NCBI GenBank assembly: GCA_033721095.1
Contig: JAWWBG010000053.1
Coordinates: 1-13,352, forward strand
Origin: JAWWBG01 sp033721095
GTDB lineage: Bacteria; Actinomycetota; Nitriliruptoria; Nitriliruptorales; Nitriliruptoraceae
DNA: 13,352 nucleotides
Direction of reading: 5' to 3'
Positions 1 to 8,938 of this stretch are shown here, one piece after another. The stretch's first letter is position 1. Every line of letters starts with the position of its first letter. A program made the translations under genes and the position numbers. Below the pieces are notes generated by a model that saw only the letters and a list, made by a program, of their open reading frames with translations, did not search any database and was not told the origin of the DNA.

Positions 1-1483
1 CAGCCAGTCGTTGGAGGTCGGACAGGACGGCAGCGCCGACCGGGCCGGGCGCCGCGTTCGTGACGCTGCCCCTTGTCATCACGAGCACGGCCGGGGGCGG
101 CGGCGCCTGCGGGGCATAGCCCTCGAGGGCGGCGACCTCGACGCCGAGCGAGCGTTGCAGCTCGTCCCGGAGACGTTCGGCGCCCGCCGACAGGACCGTC
201 AGCTCAGCGGCGCCGCAGGTTGGGCACCGCCAGGCCGTACGCGTGCGGTGCTGGCACCGCGGACACTCGAGGCGACCAGTCCTGTCCGACGTGCGCGCGA
301 GCAGAGCCTCACAGCGTTCGCAACGGGCCATCGTGCGGTCGTTGGTGCACGTCAACGCCGAACCCTCGCCACGTTGCGAGGCAAAGACGATGCCGTAACG
401 ACCGGCCTCGGTCGCAGCCCGCAGGGCCTTGACGGCCCGCGACGGCAACCGCGTCGGCACCGCGTCGTCGCCGAGGAGCATCACGGCCGGGGCCGCCGCT
501 CGCTCGTGGTCGCGGCTGGATCGCAGCGGCGTGATGCGCCGTGCCGCCAGCAGGCCCCGCAGCGCAGCGGACGGGATCATCCCCGTCAGCAGGCAGATGG
601 CGTCCGCCCGGCGGGCCCGCTCGAGGGCGACCTCGCGGACATGGTGCCGGGGGCTTCGCTGTTCCTTGTGGCTGGGTGACGCCTCGTCCTCGACGACCAC
701 GAGCCCGAGCTCGGATGCCGGCCAGAAGGCGACCGCCCGCTGGCCGACCAGCACGCGTGCCCGACCGTGCCGGGCCTCCAGCCAGCCTCGATAGAGCGCC
801 CGTTCCTTGGCCGTCCGAACGTCGATGGCACCGTCGATCCCTGCGAGGGCATCCCCGATGGCCGATGTCGGGCCGGGGGTCAGCAGCAGCACGCTTCGCC
901 CCATGTCGAGCACGGCATGGGCGAGCTCGAGGGTTCGTTGGGCGACGTCCTCGTCGGCCGTCGGCCACCACCAGTGCAGCCGGGACCGGCCGACCGCCAG
1001 GTCGTCCAGCAGTCCGGGACCGCCATAGGGCCGCCACTCGACGGGCAACGGTGTCGGGGACGCGGCCGCTGGCGCCGGCCCGTGCGCGAGGTACCAGCCG
1101 GCCTCGGCAGCGGCCGCTTCGACGGCCACCACGCGCTTGGGGAGGGCATGGCGCACGACATGGGCCAACGGGCTGGCCCAACGAGTCGCCGCCCACTCGA
1201 GCAGCGTCAGCTCCTCCGGACCCACCCAGCGGTGGTCACCGAGGACCCGCCGGATGGGTCGCACGCGACTGGCGTCAAATGCCGTGTCCGACCCGGTGCC
1301 GACCACGAGCCCGAGGCGCCTCCGGCCCGCAAACACCACCTCGACGCGTGCGCCGACGCCACAGGATCCGACGAGATCGTCGGGCACGACGTAGTCGAAG
1401 GGGCGGTCGAGATGTCGTGGCTCGAGGTCCACGACGACCCGGGCATACACGGGTGCAGCCCCGTTGCCCCGCTTGGGGGTCAC
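1..1483 (-). CDS. priA: Primosomal protein N' (PriA), helicase-motif-degenerate actinobacterial type, 3' end outside window
   Basis: PriA recognises stalled replication forks and helps reload the replisome. The open frame runs from a GTG at 1483-1481 off the left edge with no stop, giving 494 visible codons. The N-terminal 3'BD-like region is at about residues 12-120 (YARVVVDLEP, then RPFDYVVP). The segment at 258-290 (LGLVVVEDEASPSHKEQRSP) aligns with the E. coli region LGVIVIDEEHDSSYKQQ, but DEEH has become EDEA. Where the Walker A loop is expected (about 197-210, VLLLTPGPTSAIGD) there is no GKT/GKS. A zinc module follows with Cys at 379, 388, 391, 407, 410, 420 and 423; the expected second Cys is Asp382. 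Actinobacterial PriA proteins are known to lack recognisable helicase motifs, so this one probably binds forks without unwinding. The GTG overlaps the metK stop by 4 bp (GTGA), suggesting translational coupling. Identity rests on the zinc module, its flanks and the metK neighbour. Confidence 0.87.
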   Translation of the reverse strand, partial: MTPKRGNGAAPVYARVVVDLEPRHLDRPFDYVVPDDLVGSCGVGARVEVVFAGRRRLGLVVGTGSDTAFDASRVRPIRRVLGDHRWVGPEELTLLEWAATRWASPLAHVVRHALPKRVVAVEAAAAEAGWYLAHGPAPAAASPTPLPVEWRPYGGPGLLDDLAVGRSRLHWWWPTADEDVAQRTLELAHAVLDMGRSVLLLTPGPTSAIGDALAGIDGAIDVRTAKERALYRGWLEARHGRARVLVGQRAVAFWPASELGLVVVEDEASPSHKEQRSPRHHVREVALERARRADAICLLTGMIPSAALRGLLAARRITPLRSSRDHERAAAPAVMLLGDDAVPTRLPSRAVKALRAATEAGRYGIVFASQRGEGSALTCTNDRTMARCERCEALLARTSDRTGRLECPRCQHRTRTAWRCPTCGAAELTVLSAGAERLRDELQRSLGVEVAALEGYAPQAPPPPAVLVMTRGSVTNAAPGPVGAAVLSDLQRLA

Positions 1484-2673
1484 GCCCCGGCGGCGGTCCG
1501 CAGTTCCTCGACCCGGTCGGTCCGCTCCCACGTGAACCGATCGCCCTCGCGTCCGAAGTGACCGTATGCCGCCGTGGTCCGGTACCCCGGAGCCCGCAGC
1601 GCGAGCGCCTCGATGATGGCAGCCGGCCGGAGGTCGAAGACCTCGCGCACGGCGATCTCGATCTTGGCCGGGTCGACCGTTTCGGTTCCGAACGTCTCCA
1701 CCAGCAAGGACAGTGGCTCGGCGACGCCGATGGCGTAGGCGACCTGCAGCTCGCACTTGGTGGCGAGGCCGGCGGCCACGACGTTCTTGGCGACCCAGCG
1801 GGTCGCGTACGCCGCGGATCGGTCGACCTTCGACGGGTCCTTGCCGCTGAACGCCCCGCCGCCGTGACGGGCGTAGCCGCCGTACGTGTCGACGATGATC
1901 TTGCGTCCGGTCAATCCGGCGTCGGCGACCGGGCCACCCTTCACGAATCGACCGGTCGGATTGACGTAGATGCGCACGTCGGAGGTGTCGAGGTCGTCCG
2001 GGAGCAGCGGCCGGATGACGGCCTCCTCGATGTCGGGGCGCAGGAGCGTGTCGAGGTCCACCTCGTCACGATGCTGCGTGGACAGCACGACGGTCCTGAC
2101 GGCGCGCGGGACACCGTCCTCGTACTCGACGGTCACCTGCGTCTTGCCATCCGGTCCGAGGTAGGGCACCTGGCCGGACTTGCGCACGGCTGCCAGCCGC
2201 TCCGCCATCCGGTGGGCCAGGTGGATCGGCAGCGGCATGAGACTGTCGGTCTCGTCGCAGGCGTACCCGAACATCATTCCCTGGTCGCCAGCCCCCTGGA
2301 TGCCATAGGGGTCCTCGCCACCCTCGCGGCGGTGGTGGTAGGAGTCGTCGACGCCCTGCGCGATGTCCTCGGACTGGGCGTCGATCGCGACGGACACGCC
2401 ACAGACGTCACCGTCGAAACCGGCCTCGTGCGAGTTGTAGCCGATGTCCTTGATGGTCTCACGGGCCACGCCGGCGATGTCGACGTAGCACTCGGTCGAG
2501 ATCTCGCCGGCCACGACGATCTGCCCCGTGGTCACCAGCGTCTCGCAGGCGACGCGGCCATTGGGGTCCTCGGCCAGGATGGCGTCGAGGACGGCGTCCG
2601 AGATCTGGTCCGCGAGCTTGTCGGGATGTCCCTCGGTGACGGACTCGGAGGTGAACAGGGTGCGATCGGACAA
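1480..2673 (-). CDS. metK: S-adenosylmethionine synthetase (methionine adenosyltransferase)
   Basis: This cytosolic homotetramer-type enzyme makes S-adenosylmethionine from methionine and ATP with release of phosphate and diphosphate. At 397 residues it has the usual family length and is complete. The ATP/methionine motif GHPDK is at residues 15-19, the hallmark GAGDQGMMFGYACDE begins at 127, and the phosphate-binding GGGAFSGKD is at 271-279. The start is TTG (2673-2671): translation from it gives the family N-terminus (MSDRTLFTSESVTEGHPDK), and a G-rich Shine-Dalgarno run (GGGGG, 2684-2680) sits 6 nt upstream. It lies 47 bp downstream of coaBC, with no terminator or SAM riboswitch visible in the gap, and overlaps priA by 4 bp. 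It probably belongs to the rpoZ-coaBC transcript. Confidence 0.98.
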   Translation of the reverse strand: MSDRTLFTSESVTEGHPDKLADQISDAVLDAILAEDPNGRVACETLVTTGQIVVAGEISTECYVDIAGVARETIKDIGYNSHEAGFDGDVCGVSVAIDAQSEDIAQGVDDSYHHRREGGEDPYGIQGAGDQGMMFGYACDETDSLMPLPIHLAHRMAERLAAVRKSGQVPYLGPDGKTQVTVEYEDGVPRAVRTVVLSTQHRDEVDLDTLLRPDIEEAVIRPLLPDDLDTSDVRIYVNPTGRFVKGGPVADAGLTGRKIIVDTYGGYARHGGGAFSGKDPSKVDRSAAYATRWVAKNVVAAGLATKCELQVAYAIGVAEPLSLLVETFGTETVDPAKIEIAVREVFDLRPAAIIEALALRAPGYRTTAAYGHFGREGDRFTWERTDRVEELRTAAGA

Positions 2674-2720
2674 CGGCGACCCCCAGGGGCGATGGAGCAG
2701 GTGACGTCGAGGCGACGATG

Positions 2721-3938
2721 CTAATCGAGGCGGGCGAGCACCTCGTCGAGCAGGACATCGGCGATGGCATGCTTGCGGCCAAACGGAACCTCGTGTCGGG
2801 ACCCGTCGGCCCGCAGGATCACGACACGATTGGTGTCCACGCCGAAGCCCGCATCGTGCTGCGAGACGTCGTTGACGACCAGCAGGTCGGCCCCCTTGCG
2901 CTCGAGCTTGCCCCGGCCGGCGGCCTCGACGTCACGTGTCTCGGCCGCGAACCCCACGAGGATCGGACGCTGGCGGCCGCTCGAACGCCGCTGGGCCCCG
3001 AGGTCGGCGAGGATGTCCGGATTGGGGACGAGCTCGACCTGCGGCGTCCCATCGGCCTTCTTGACCTTGTGCTCGGCGGTTGCCGCCGGTCGGAAGTCGG
3101 CGACGGCCGCCGCCTTGATGATGACATCGGCGTCCGATGCCAACTCCATGACCCGCTTGTGCATCTCGCGGGCCGTGACGACGTCGTGGCGCTCGACGCC
3201 GGGCGGGGTGAACAGCGGGGTGGGGGCCGCGACGAGGTGCGTCATCGCTCCTCGCCGTGCAGCCTGGTCTGCGATCGCGAATCCCATCTTGCCGCTCGAC
3301 CGGTTGCCGAGGAAGCGCACCGGGTCGATGGGCTCGCGGGTGCCACCGGCGGTCACGACGACGGTCAGGCCGGCGAGGTCCCCCGGGCCGATGGCGGCGG
3401 CGACGGCATCCAGGGCCTCCTCGGGATCCACGACGCGGCCGACGCCCTCGTCACCGCCCATCAGCGGACCAGCGGCCGGCCCGACGATCATGATGCCCCG
3501 AGCGTGGAGGGTGGCGACGTTGGCCTGGGTCGCCGGGTGCCCCCACATCTCGGTGTGCATCGCCGGAGCCAGCACGACGGGGCAGGTGGCAGCGAGCAGG
3601 CTGGTCGTCAACAGGTCGTCCGCAAGGCCACTGGCAGCCTTGGCCAACAGGTGCGCCGTCGCCGGGTAGACGACGATGGCATCTGCGGCGCGGGCCAGGG
3701 CGACGTGCGTTTCGTCGTGGACCGCGTCGAAGACGGACGAGCGGCAGGCGCGTCCGGTGATGCCCTCGAACGTTGCGGGGCCGATGAACTCGCGAGCGGC
3801 ACGCGTCAGCACCGTGTCGACCTGCACGCCGGCCTGGACGAGGAGGCGTGCGAGCAACGCGGCCTTGTAGGCGGCGATGCCTCCCGTGACGCCGAGCAGG
3901 ACCCGACGTCCGTTCAGCTGCGCCCCGGTCATGGTCAC
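2721..3938 (-). CDS. coaBC: Bifunctional phosphopantothenoylcysteine decarboxylase / phosphopantothenate-cysteine ligase
   Basis: CoaBC carries out two consecutive steps of coenzyme A synthesis: CTP-dependent joining of 4'-phosphopantothenate to cysteine (CoaB), then FMN-dependent decarboxylation to 4'-phosphopantetheine (CoaC). The CoaC half is at about 10-185, with the FMN loop VTGGIAAYK at 17-25, candidate catalytic His78 (ETHVALA), PATAHLLAKAA from 92 (the PASANT-motif position) and PAMHTEMW from 125. The CoaB half is at about 188-405, with AGGTREPIDPVRFLGNRSSGK from about 197 and AAAVADFRP...KVKK at 276-294 containing the expected lysine. Both conserved CoaC Asn positions are His here; the mycobacterial proteins I recall have His at the PAMN site and a variant PATAD at the other. 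The GTG start at 3938 lies 1 bp after the rpoZ stop; an in-frame ATG at 3932 is the alternative. Product 405 residues, full length. Confidence 0.96.
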   Translation of the reverse strand: MTMTGAQLNGRRVLLGVTGGIAAYKAALLARLLVQAGVQVDTVLTRAAREFIGPATFEGITGRACRSSVFDAVHDETHVALARAADAIVVYPATAHLLAKAASGLADDLLTTSLLAATCPVVLAPAMHTEMWGHPATQANVATLHARGIMIVGPAAGPLMGGDEGVGRVVDPEEALDAVAAAIGPGDLAGLTVVVTAGGTREPIDPVRFLGNRSSGKMGFAIADQAARRGAMTHLVAAPTPLFTPPGVERHDVVTAREMHKRVMELASDADVIIKAAAVADFRPAATAEHKVKKADGTPQVELVPNPDILADLGAQRRSSGRQRPILVGFAAETRDVEAAGRGKLERKGADLLVVNDVSQHDAGFGVDTNRVVILRADGSRHEVPFGRKHAIADVLLDEVLARLD

Positions 3939-3939
3939 A

Positions 3940-4194
3940 TCACTCGTCGGTGGACTCGAACTCGAGGTCCGCGAGCGGGTCGACGTACTGCTCCTCGGTG
4001 GCCTCGGTCGGGATCACCTTTTCCTGGGCGATCTCCTCGAGGGCGACCGACAGCGGCTTGTTCGACGGCGTCGACACGAGGGGCGGGACGTGCTGTTGGA
4101 GGCCCTCCCCCAGCTGCGCGTAGTAGTCGTTGATCTCTCGTGCGCGCTTGGCGGAGAGGTGCACGAGGTGGAACTTGGTGTCCACCTTGGTCAT
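3940..4194 (-). CDS. rpoZ: DNA-directed RNA polymerase omega subunit
   Basis: Omega binds the beta' subunit and helps RNA polymerase assembly and stability. From the first ATG the protein has 84 residues. The family core is clear: KVDTKFHLV at 3-11, SAKRAREINDYYAQLGEG at 14-31, and KPLSVALEEIA at 46-56, matching the actinobacterial pattern AAKRARQINDYYxQLGEG...KPLSIALREI. The tail is acidic (EFESTDE). The annotated start is uncertain: seven sense codons upstream of the ATG encode IAHIDDL, and IDDL matches the conserved IDEL just before this core in streptomycete and mycobacterial omega. A TGA closes the frame at 4230-4228. An AAAGG Shine-Dalgarno at 4228-4224 is 8 nt from an ATC codon at 4215-4213, so translation may begin there (91 residues). 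The gene follows gmk and is 1 bp from coaBC. Confidence 0.93.
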   Translation of the reverse strand: MTKVDTKFHLVHLSAKRAREINDYYAQLGEGLQQHVPPLVSTPSNKPLSVALEEIAQEKVIPTEATEEQYVDPLADLEFESTDE

Positions 4195-4223
4195 GAGGTC
4201 GTCGATGTGCGCGATGGCGAGTG

Positions 4224-4228
4224 CCTTT
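4224..4228 (-). promoter_or_regulatory. Shine-Dalgarno sequence placed for a non-AUG rpoZ start
   Basis: The minus strand reads AAAGG here, overlapping the in-frame TGA at 4230-4228 by one base. Spacing is 8 nt to an ATC codon (4215-4213) but 29 nt to the first ATG (4194), which has no purine-rich stretch just before it. The spacing therefore favours initiation upstream of the ATG. This is inferred from spacing and from conservation of the extra residues. Confidence 0.45.
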
Positions 4229-4234
4229 CACGGT

Positions 4235-4252
4235 GCGCGCGGGCAGGCGCGC
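4235..4252 (-). other. GC-rich inverted repeat in the rpoZ leader
   Basis: GCGCGC at 4252-4247 and GCGCGC at 4240-4235 (minus strand) flank the 6-nt loop CTGCCC, a perfect 6-bp stem ending 6 nt before the rpoZ Shine-Dalgarno. There is no T-run after it, so it is not an intrinsic terminator. It could influence translation of rpoZ, or arise by chance in this high-GC background. The rest of the gmk-rpoZ gap (4229-4337) shows a 10-bp palindrome CAGGGCCCTG at 4277-4286 but no convincing promoter. Confidence 0.3.
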
Positions 4253-4337
4253 GAAAATCACGGGAGAACGTGGCCGCAGGGCCCTGAGGCGCCGAGGGTA
4301 CCGGTGGGGTCCCCATCCCCGCCACCGACGCCGCCCA

Positions 4338-4931
4338 TCAGGCGCTGCTGCCGCCGGCGCTGCGAGCCCGGCGAATGACGCCGGCCAGCCGCTCGACACA
4401 GGCCCCGACGTCCTCGTTGACCAGCAGGACGTCGAAATGGCCGGCGGACTTCATCTCCGCCTTCGCCACCTTCAGCCGGCGGCGGATCTCCAGCTCGGAC
4501 TCGGTGCCACGTCCGCGCAGGCGGCGTTCGAGCTCCGCGACCGACGGGGGCTGCAGGAAGACCTGGAGCGCATCCTCACGACGTTGGCGGACCTGGAGCG
4601 CGCCGTTCACCTCGATCTCGAGGATCACGACCTGACCGTTGTCGACGGCGCGGTCGACGGGATCTGCCGGGGTGCCGTAGAGGGATCCGGCGTACTCGGC
4701 CCACTCGAGGAGGGCGTCCGACTCGACGAGCTCGTGGAACCGCGCCTCGTCGACGAAGTGGTAGTCCACGCCGTCGACCTCCCCCGGACGCGGATCACGG
4801 GTTGTCACCGAGACGGAGCGGACCGCATCGTCGACCCGCGTGAGCAACCCCTCCACGACGGTCCCCTTGCCGACGCCGGACGGTCCGGAGACCACGACAA
4901 GCAGTCCCCCTGGGTCCCCCAGGCCCCTCAC
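4338..4931 (-). CDS. gmk: Guanylate kinase
   Basis: Guanylate kinase phosphorylates GMP to GDP with ATP in the cytosol, feeding GTP, dGTP and signalling nucleotides. The protein has 197 residues, normal for the family. The P-loop GPSGVGKGT is at 16-24, the GMP-binding segment SVTTRDPRPGEVDGVDYHFV is at 41-60, followed by EWAEYAGSLYGTP at 76-88 and ILEIEVNGALQVR at 103-115, where most homologues have LEIDVQGA. The lid region RRLRGRGTESELEIRRRL is at 136-153. The GTG start at 4931 overlaps the mihF stop by 4 bp (GTGA), indicating coupling to mihF. This mihF-gmk-rpoZ-coaBC order is the usual actinobacterial one. Confidence 0.97.
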   Translation of the reverse strand: MRGLGDPGGLLVVVSGPSGVGKGTVVEGLLTRVDDAVRSVSVTTRDPRPGEVDGVDYHFVDEARFHELVESDALLEWAEYAGSLYGTPADPVDRAVDNGQVVILEIEVNGALQVRQRREDALQVFLQPPSVAELERRLRGRGTESELEIRRRLKVAKAEMKSAGHFDVLLVNEDVGACVERLAGVIRRARSAGGSSA

Positions 4932-5263
4932 CGTCGGTCGACAACGTCAAGCAGCGCGGCTTCCTGGCGGGGCCCGAGCCCCCGGAGGCGGCGCGACGGG
5001 GCGATGTCGAGGTCCTCCATCAGTCGGCGGGCCCGCACGTTGCCGACCGAGGGCAGTGCCTCGAGGAGGTCCTGGACGCGCATCGACGCCACGAACGCGT
5101 CGTCCCCAGTGGGATCGACCTGTCGCGCGATGGCGATCACCTCGCGCACCGACACCTCCCCCGCCCGCACCCGCGCCTTCACCGCCGCTCGCGCGCGGCG
5201 CGCCTCGACCGCCTTCGCCAGGGCCTCGCGACGCTGGGTTGCGCTGCGCGTGGGGATGCTCAC
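4928..5263 (-). CDS. mihF: Integration host factor, actinobacterial type (mIHF)
   Basis: mIHF is a small nucleoid-associated DNA-binding protein specific to actinobacteria and unrelated to the HU/IHF fold of E. coli. The 111 residues begin with a basic helix (RREALAKAVEARRARAAVKARV, about 11-32). The DNA-binding domain at about 61-107 carries the family signature: MRVQDLLEALPSVG, then IAPSRRLRGLGPRQEAALL. The GTG start at 5263 has a good Shine-Dalgarno (AGGTGAG) 5 nt upstream. It is the first gene of its cluster, divergent from icd, and overlaps gmk by 4 bp. Its promoter should lie in 5264-5423. Confidence 0.95.
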   Translation of the reverse strand: MSIPTRSATQRREALAKAVEARRARAAVKARVRAGEVSVREVIAIARQVDPTGDDAFVASMRVQDLLEALPSVGNVRARRLMEDLDIAPSRRLRGLGPRQEAALLDVVDRR

Positions 5264-5423
5264 GTCGGCTCACCTGATCGGGATCGGGCGACCCTAATGC
5301 GTGCGCAGGCCGTGGGAAAAGGTCGCTGGAACATCGGTCAGGCGAGCGCGATCGGGCAGCGTTCACCGGGGGGTCCTAACGTTCGCTGCACCGCGCTCCC
5401 GCAGGTCCCCGCACGAGGCCCCG
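5264..5423. promoter_or_regulatory. Divergent intergenic region between mihF and icd
   Basis: This 160-bp gap should hold promoters for both directions. For mihF (minus strand) a weak candidate is TTTTCC (5320-5315), an 18-nt spacer and TAGGGT (5296-5291). For icd (plus strand) a -10-like TAACGT lies at 5377-5382 without a recognisable -35. The heptamer GATCGGG occurs three times on the plus strand, at 5276-5282, 5282-5288 and 5350-5356. The icd Shine-Dalgarno is GAGG at 5415-5418, 5 nt before its ATG. These are motif matches by eye only; the location of the region between divergent genes is certain. Confidence 0.5.
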
Positions 5424-7633
<2,210 letters not shown>

Positions 7634-7649
7634 TCGCCGGGCCCGTTGG
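7634..7649. other. 16-bp gap between the convergent icd and pyrE stops
   Basis: The gap contains the 8-bp palindrome CGGGCCCG (7638-7645) but no stem long enough, and no T-run, to act as an intrinsic terminator in either direction. Transcripts of icd and the pyr operon may therefore overlap at their 3' ends or end by Rho. Confidence 0.4.
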
Positions 7650-8213
7650 TCAGCTTCGGCGGGAGCCGGGGCTGTCGATGGGAACGTCACCGGTGCACAG
7701 CGGGCACTCGCCTGGCTCCCAGACCGACGGCGTGACCCGAACCAGCGAGGTGGCCCCGAACGGCAGTGGCTGATCGGCCGTCGAGCGGTCGACAAGGGCT
7801 GCCCACGCGACCACCACTCCCCCGGCGGCCTCGACGACGTCGGCGGCCTCCCGGGCCGAGCCTCCGGTCGTCAACACGTCCTCGACGATCAGGACACGGG
7901 CACCGGGCTCGATCGCCTGGCCACGCCGCAGCGTCATCACACCGTCCTTGCGCTCCGTGAACACGAACGGGACGCCGAGGGCGCGCGCGACGACGAACCC
8001 GGCCAGCAAGCCGCCGATGGCCGGCGACACGACCACGTCGATCTCGACGGTGATCTCGGCTGCCAAGGCGGCGCCGAGCTCGTCCGCGAAGGCCGGATCG
8101 GTGAGCGCGAGGGCGCACTGGAGGTAGGTGTCCGAGTGCAATCCGGACGACAGCTGGAAGTGCCCGGTGCGGTGCACACCTCGGTCCTCGAACTGCGCCA
8201 GCCAGTCGGTCAC
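7650..8213 (-). CDS. pyrE: Orotate phosphoribosyltransferase
   Basis: PyrE joins orotate to PRPP to give orotidine 5'-monophosphate, the fifth step of UMP synthesis. The protein has 187 residues. The N-terminal RTGHFQLSSGLHSDTY is at 15-30, the flexible catalytic loop region ERKDGVMTLRRG at 87-98, and the PRPP-binding motif VLIVEDVLTTGGS at 107-119. The C-terminus has a Cys pair, CPLC at 170-173, followed by PIDSPGSR, a tail common in this PyrE subgroup. The GTG start at 8213 overlaps the pyrF stop by 4 bp. It is the last gene of the operon; only 16 bp separate its stop from that of the convergent icd. Confidence 0.97.
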   Translation of the reverse strand: MTDWLAQFEDRGVHRTGHFQLSSGLHSDTYLQCALALTDPAFADELGAALAAEITVEIDVVVSPAIGGLLAGFVVARALGVPFVFTERKDGVMTLRRGQAIEPGARVLIVEDVLTTGGSAREAADVVEAAGGVVVAWAALVDRSTADQPLPFGATSLVRVTPSVWEPGECPLCTGDVPIDSPGSRRS

Positions 8214-8938
8214 GCTGGCAGCCCGATGTCGGCCAGGATGGCCCGGGTGGCCGCGACGGGATCCTCGGCCCGCGTGATCGGACGGCCGATCACCAGCAGG
8301 TCCGCGCCCGCGCCCAGCGCGTCCTCCGGCGTGGCGATCCGCGCCTGGTCGTCGCCGGACGCCGTGGCGGGCCGGATACCCGGAGTCACCAGCAGCTTCC
8401 CGGACGGCAGGGATCCGCGCAGGGCCGCAACGTCCGTCGGTGCGCAGACGATGCCGTCCGCGCCGGCCTTCGAGGCAACGAGCGCCAGGCGTGGCACCTG
8501 TTCGGCAACGTCGGGCTGTCCGATCGTCGCCAGCTCGTCGTTGGCAAGACTCGTGAGGACCGTGACGCCGAGCAGGCGCGTCCCGGAACCCTCGAGGACC
8601 CGGGCGGCGGACTCGATCATCGAGGGGCCGCCAGATGCGTGGACCGTCAAGAACGCGACGCCGAGCTCGGCCACGCGCCCGGCCGCACGCGCGACGGTGT
8701 TGGGGATGTCGTGGAGCTTCAGGTCGAGGAACACGGGTCCGTGTTCCGCGACGGCGCGCACGGCCGCCGGGCCGTGGGCGGTGAACAGCTCGAGCCCGAC
8801 CTTGAGGCAGCCGACGTGTGGGCCGACGGCCGCTGCGAGGGCCACGGCCTCGTCGAGCGTGGGCACGTCGAGGGCCACGATCAGGGGATTGGCGAACGCC
8901 GGGCCGGAGGTCGTGTCATTGTCGGCTGGACTCACCAT
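8210..8938 (-). CDS. pyrF: Orotidine 5'-phosphate decarboxylase
   Basis: PyrF decarboxylates OMP to UMP, the final step of the pathway. From ATG 8938 it has 242 residues, the usual size of the compact type. The beta-alpha-barrel begins with PLIVALDVP at 18-26; the catalytic DxKxxD is D72, K74 and D77 within FLDLKLHDIPNTV; the phosphate-binding elements TPGIRP (185-190) and VIGRPIT (216-222) close the barrel. A GTG one codon later (8935) would give a GTGA 4-bp overlap with the pyrD stop, matching the other junctions here, so the exact start is unsettled by one codon. The open frame extends farther upstream inside pyrD, but that part has no pyrF homology. Confidence 0.97.
   Translation of the reverse strand: MVSPADNDTTSGPAFANPLIVALDVPTLDEAVALAAAVGPHVGCLKVGLELFTAHGPAAVRAVAEHGPVFLDLKLHDIPNTVARAAGRVAELGVAFLTVHASGGPSMIESAARVLEGSGTRLLGVTVLTSLANDELATIGQPDVAEQVPRLALVASKAGADGIVCAPTDVAALRGSLPSGKLLVTPGIRPATASGDDQARIATPEDALGAGADLLVIGRPITRAEDPVAATRAILADIGLPA

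Noticed and set aside
309..1196. A 295-codon minus-strand open frame and several plus-strand frames over the first 1.5 kb
   Set aside because: They are rich in Arg, Gly, Pro and Ala and resemble no family. They lie across the priA frame, which translates to a recognisable PriA.
2674..2720. SAM riboswitch upstream of metK
   Set aside because: The gap from coaBC is only 47 bp and shows no aptamer-like set of stems.
541..2724. A 727-codon plus-strand open frame opposite priA and metK
   Set aside because: It is an antisense shadow typical of high-GC DNA; metK on the other strand is unambiguous.
3550..3670. Asn-to-His changes in CoaBC at the PASANT and PAMN motifs as signs of inactivity
   Set aside because: The mycobacterial CoaBC sequences I recall have the same PAMHTEMW and a non-Asn PATA motif, so this looks like the actinobacterial norm.
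4296..4330. Intrinsic terminator after gmk
   Set aside because: A bulged stem can be drawn from CGGTGG and CCACCG arms on the minus strand, but it has no T-run after it.
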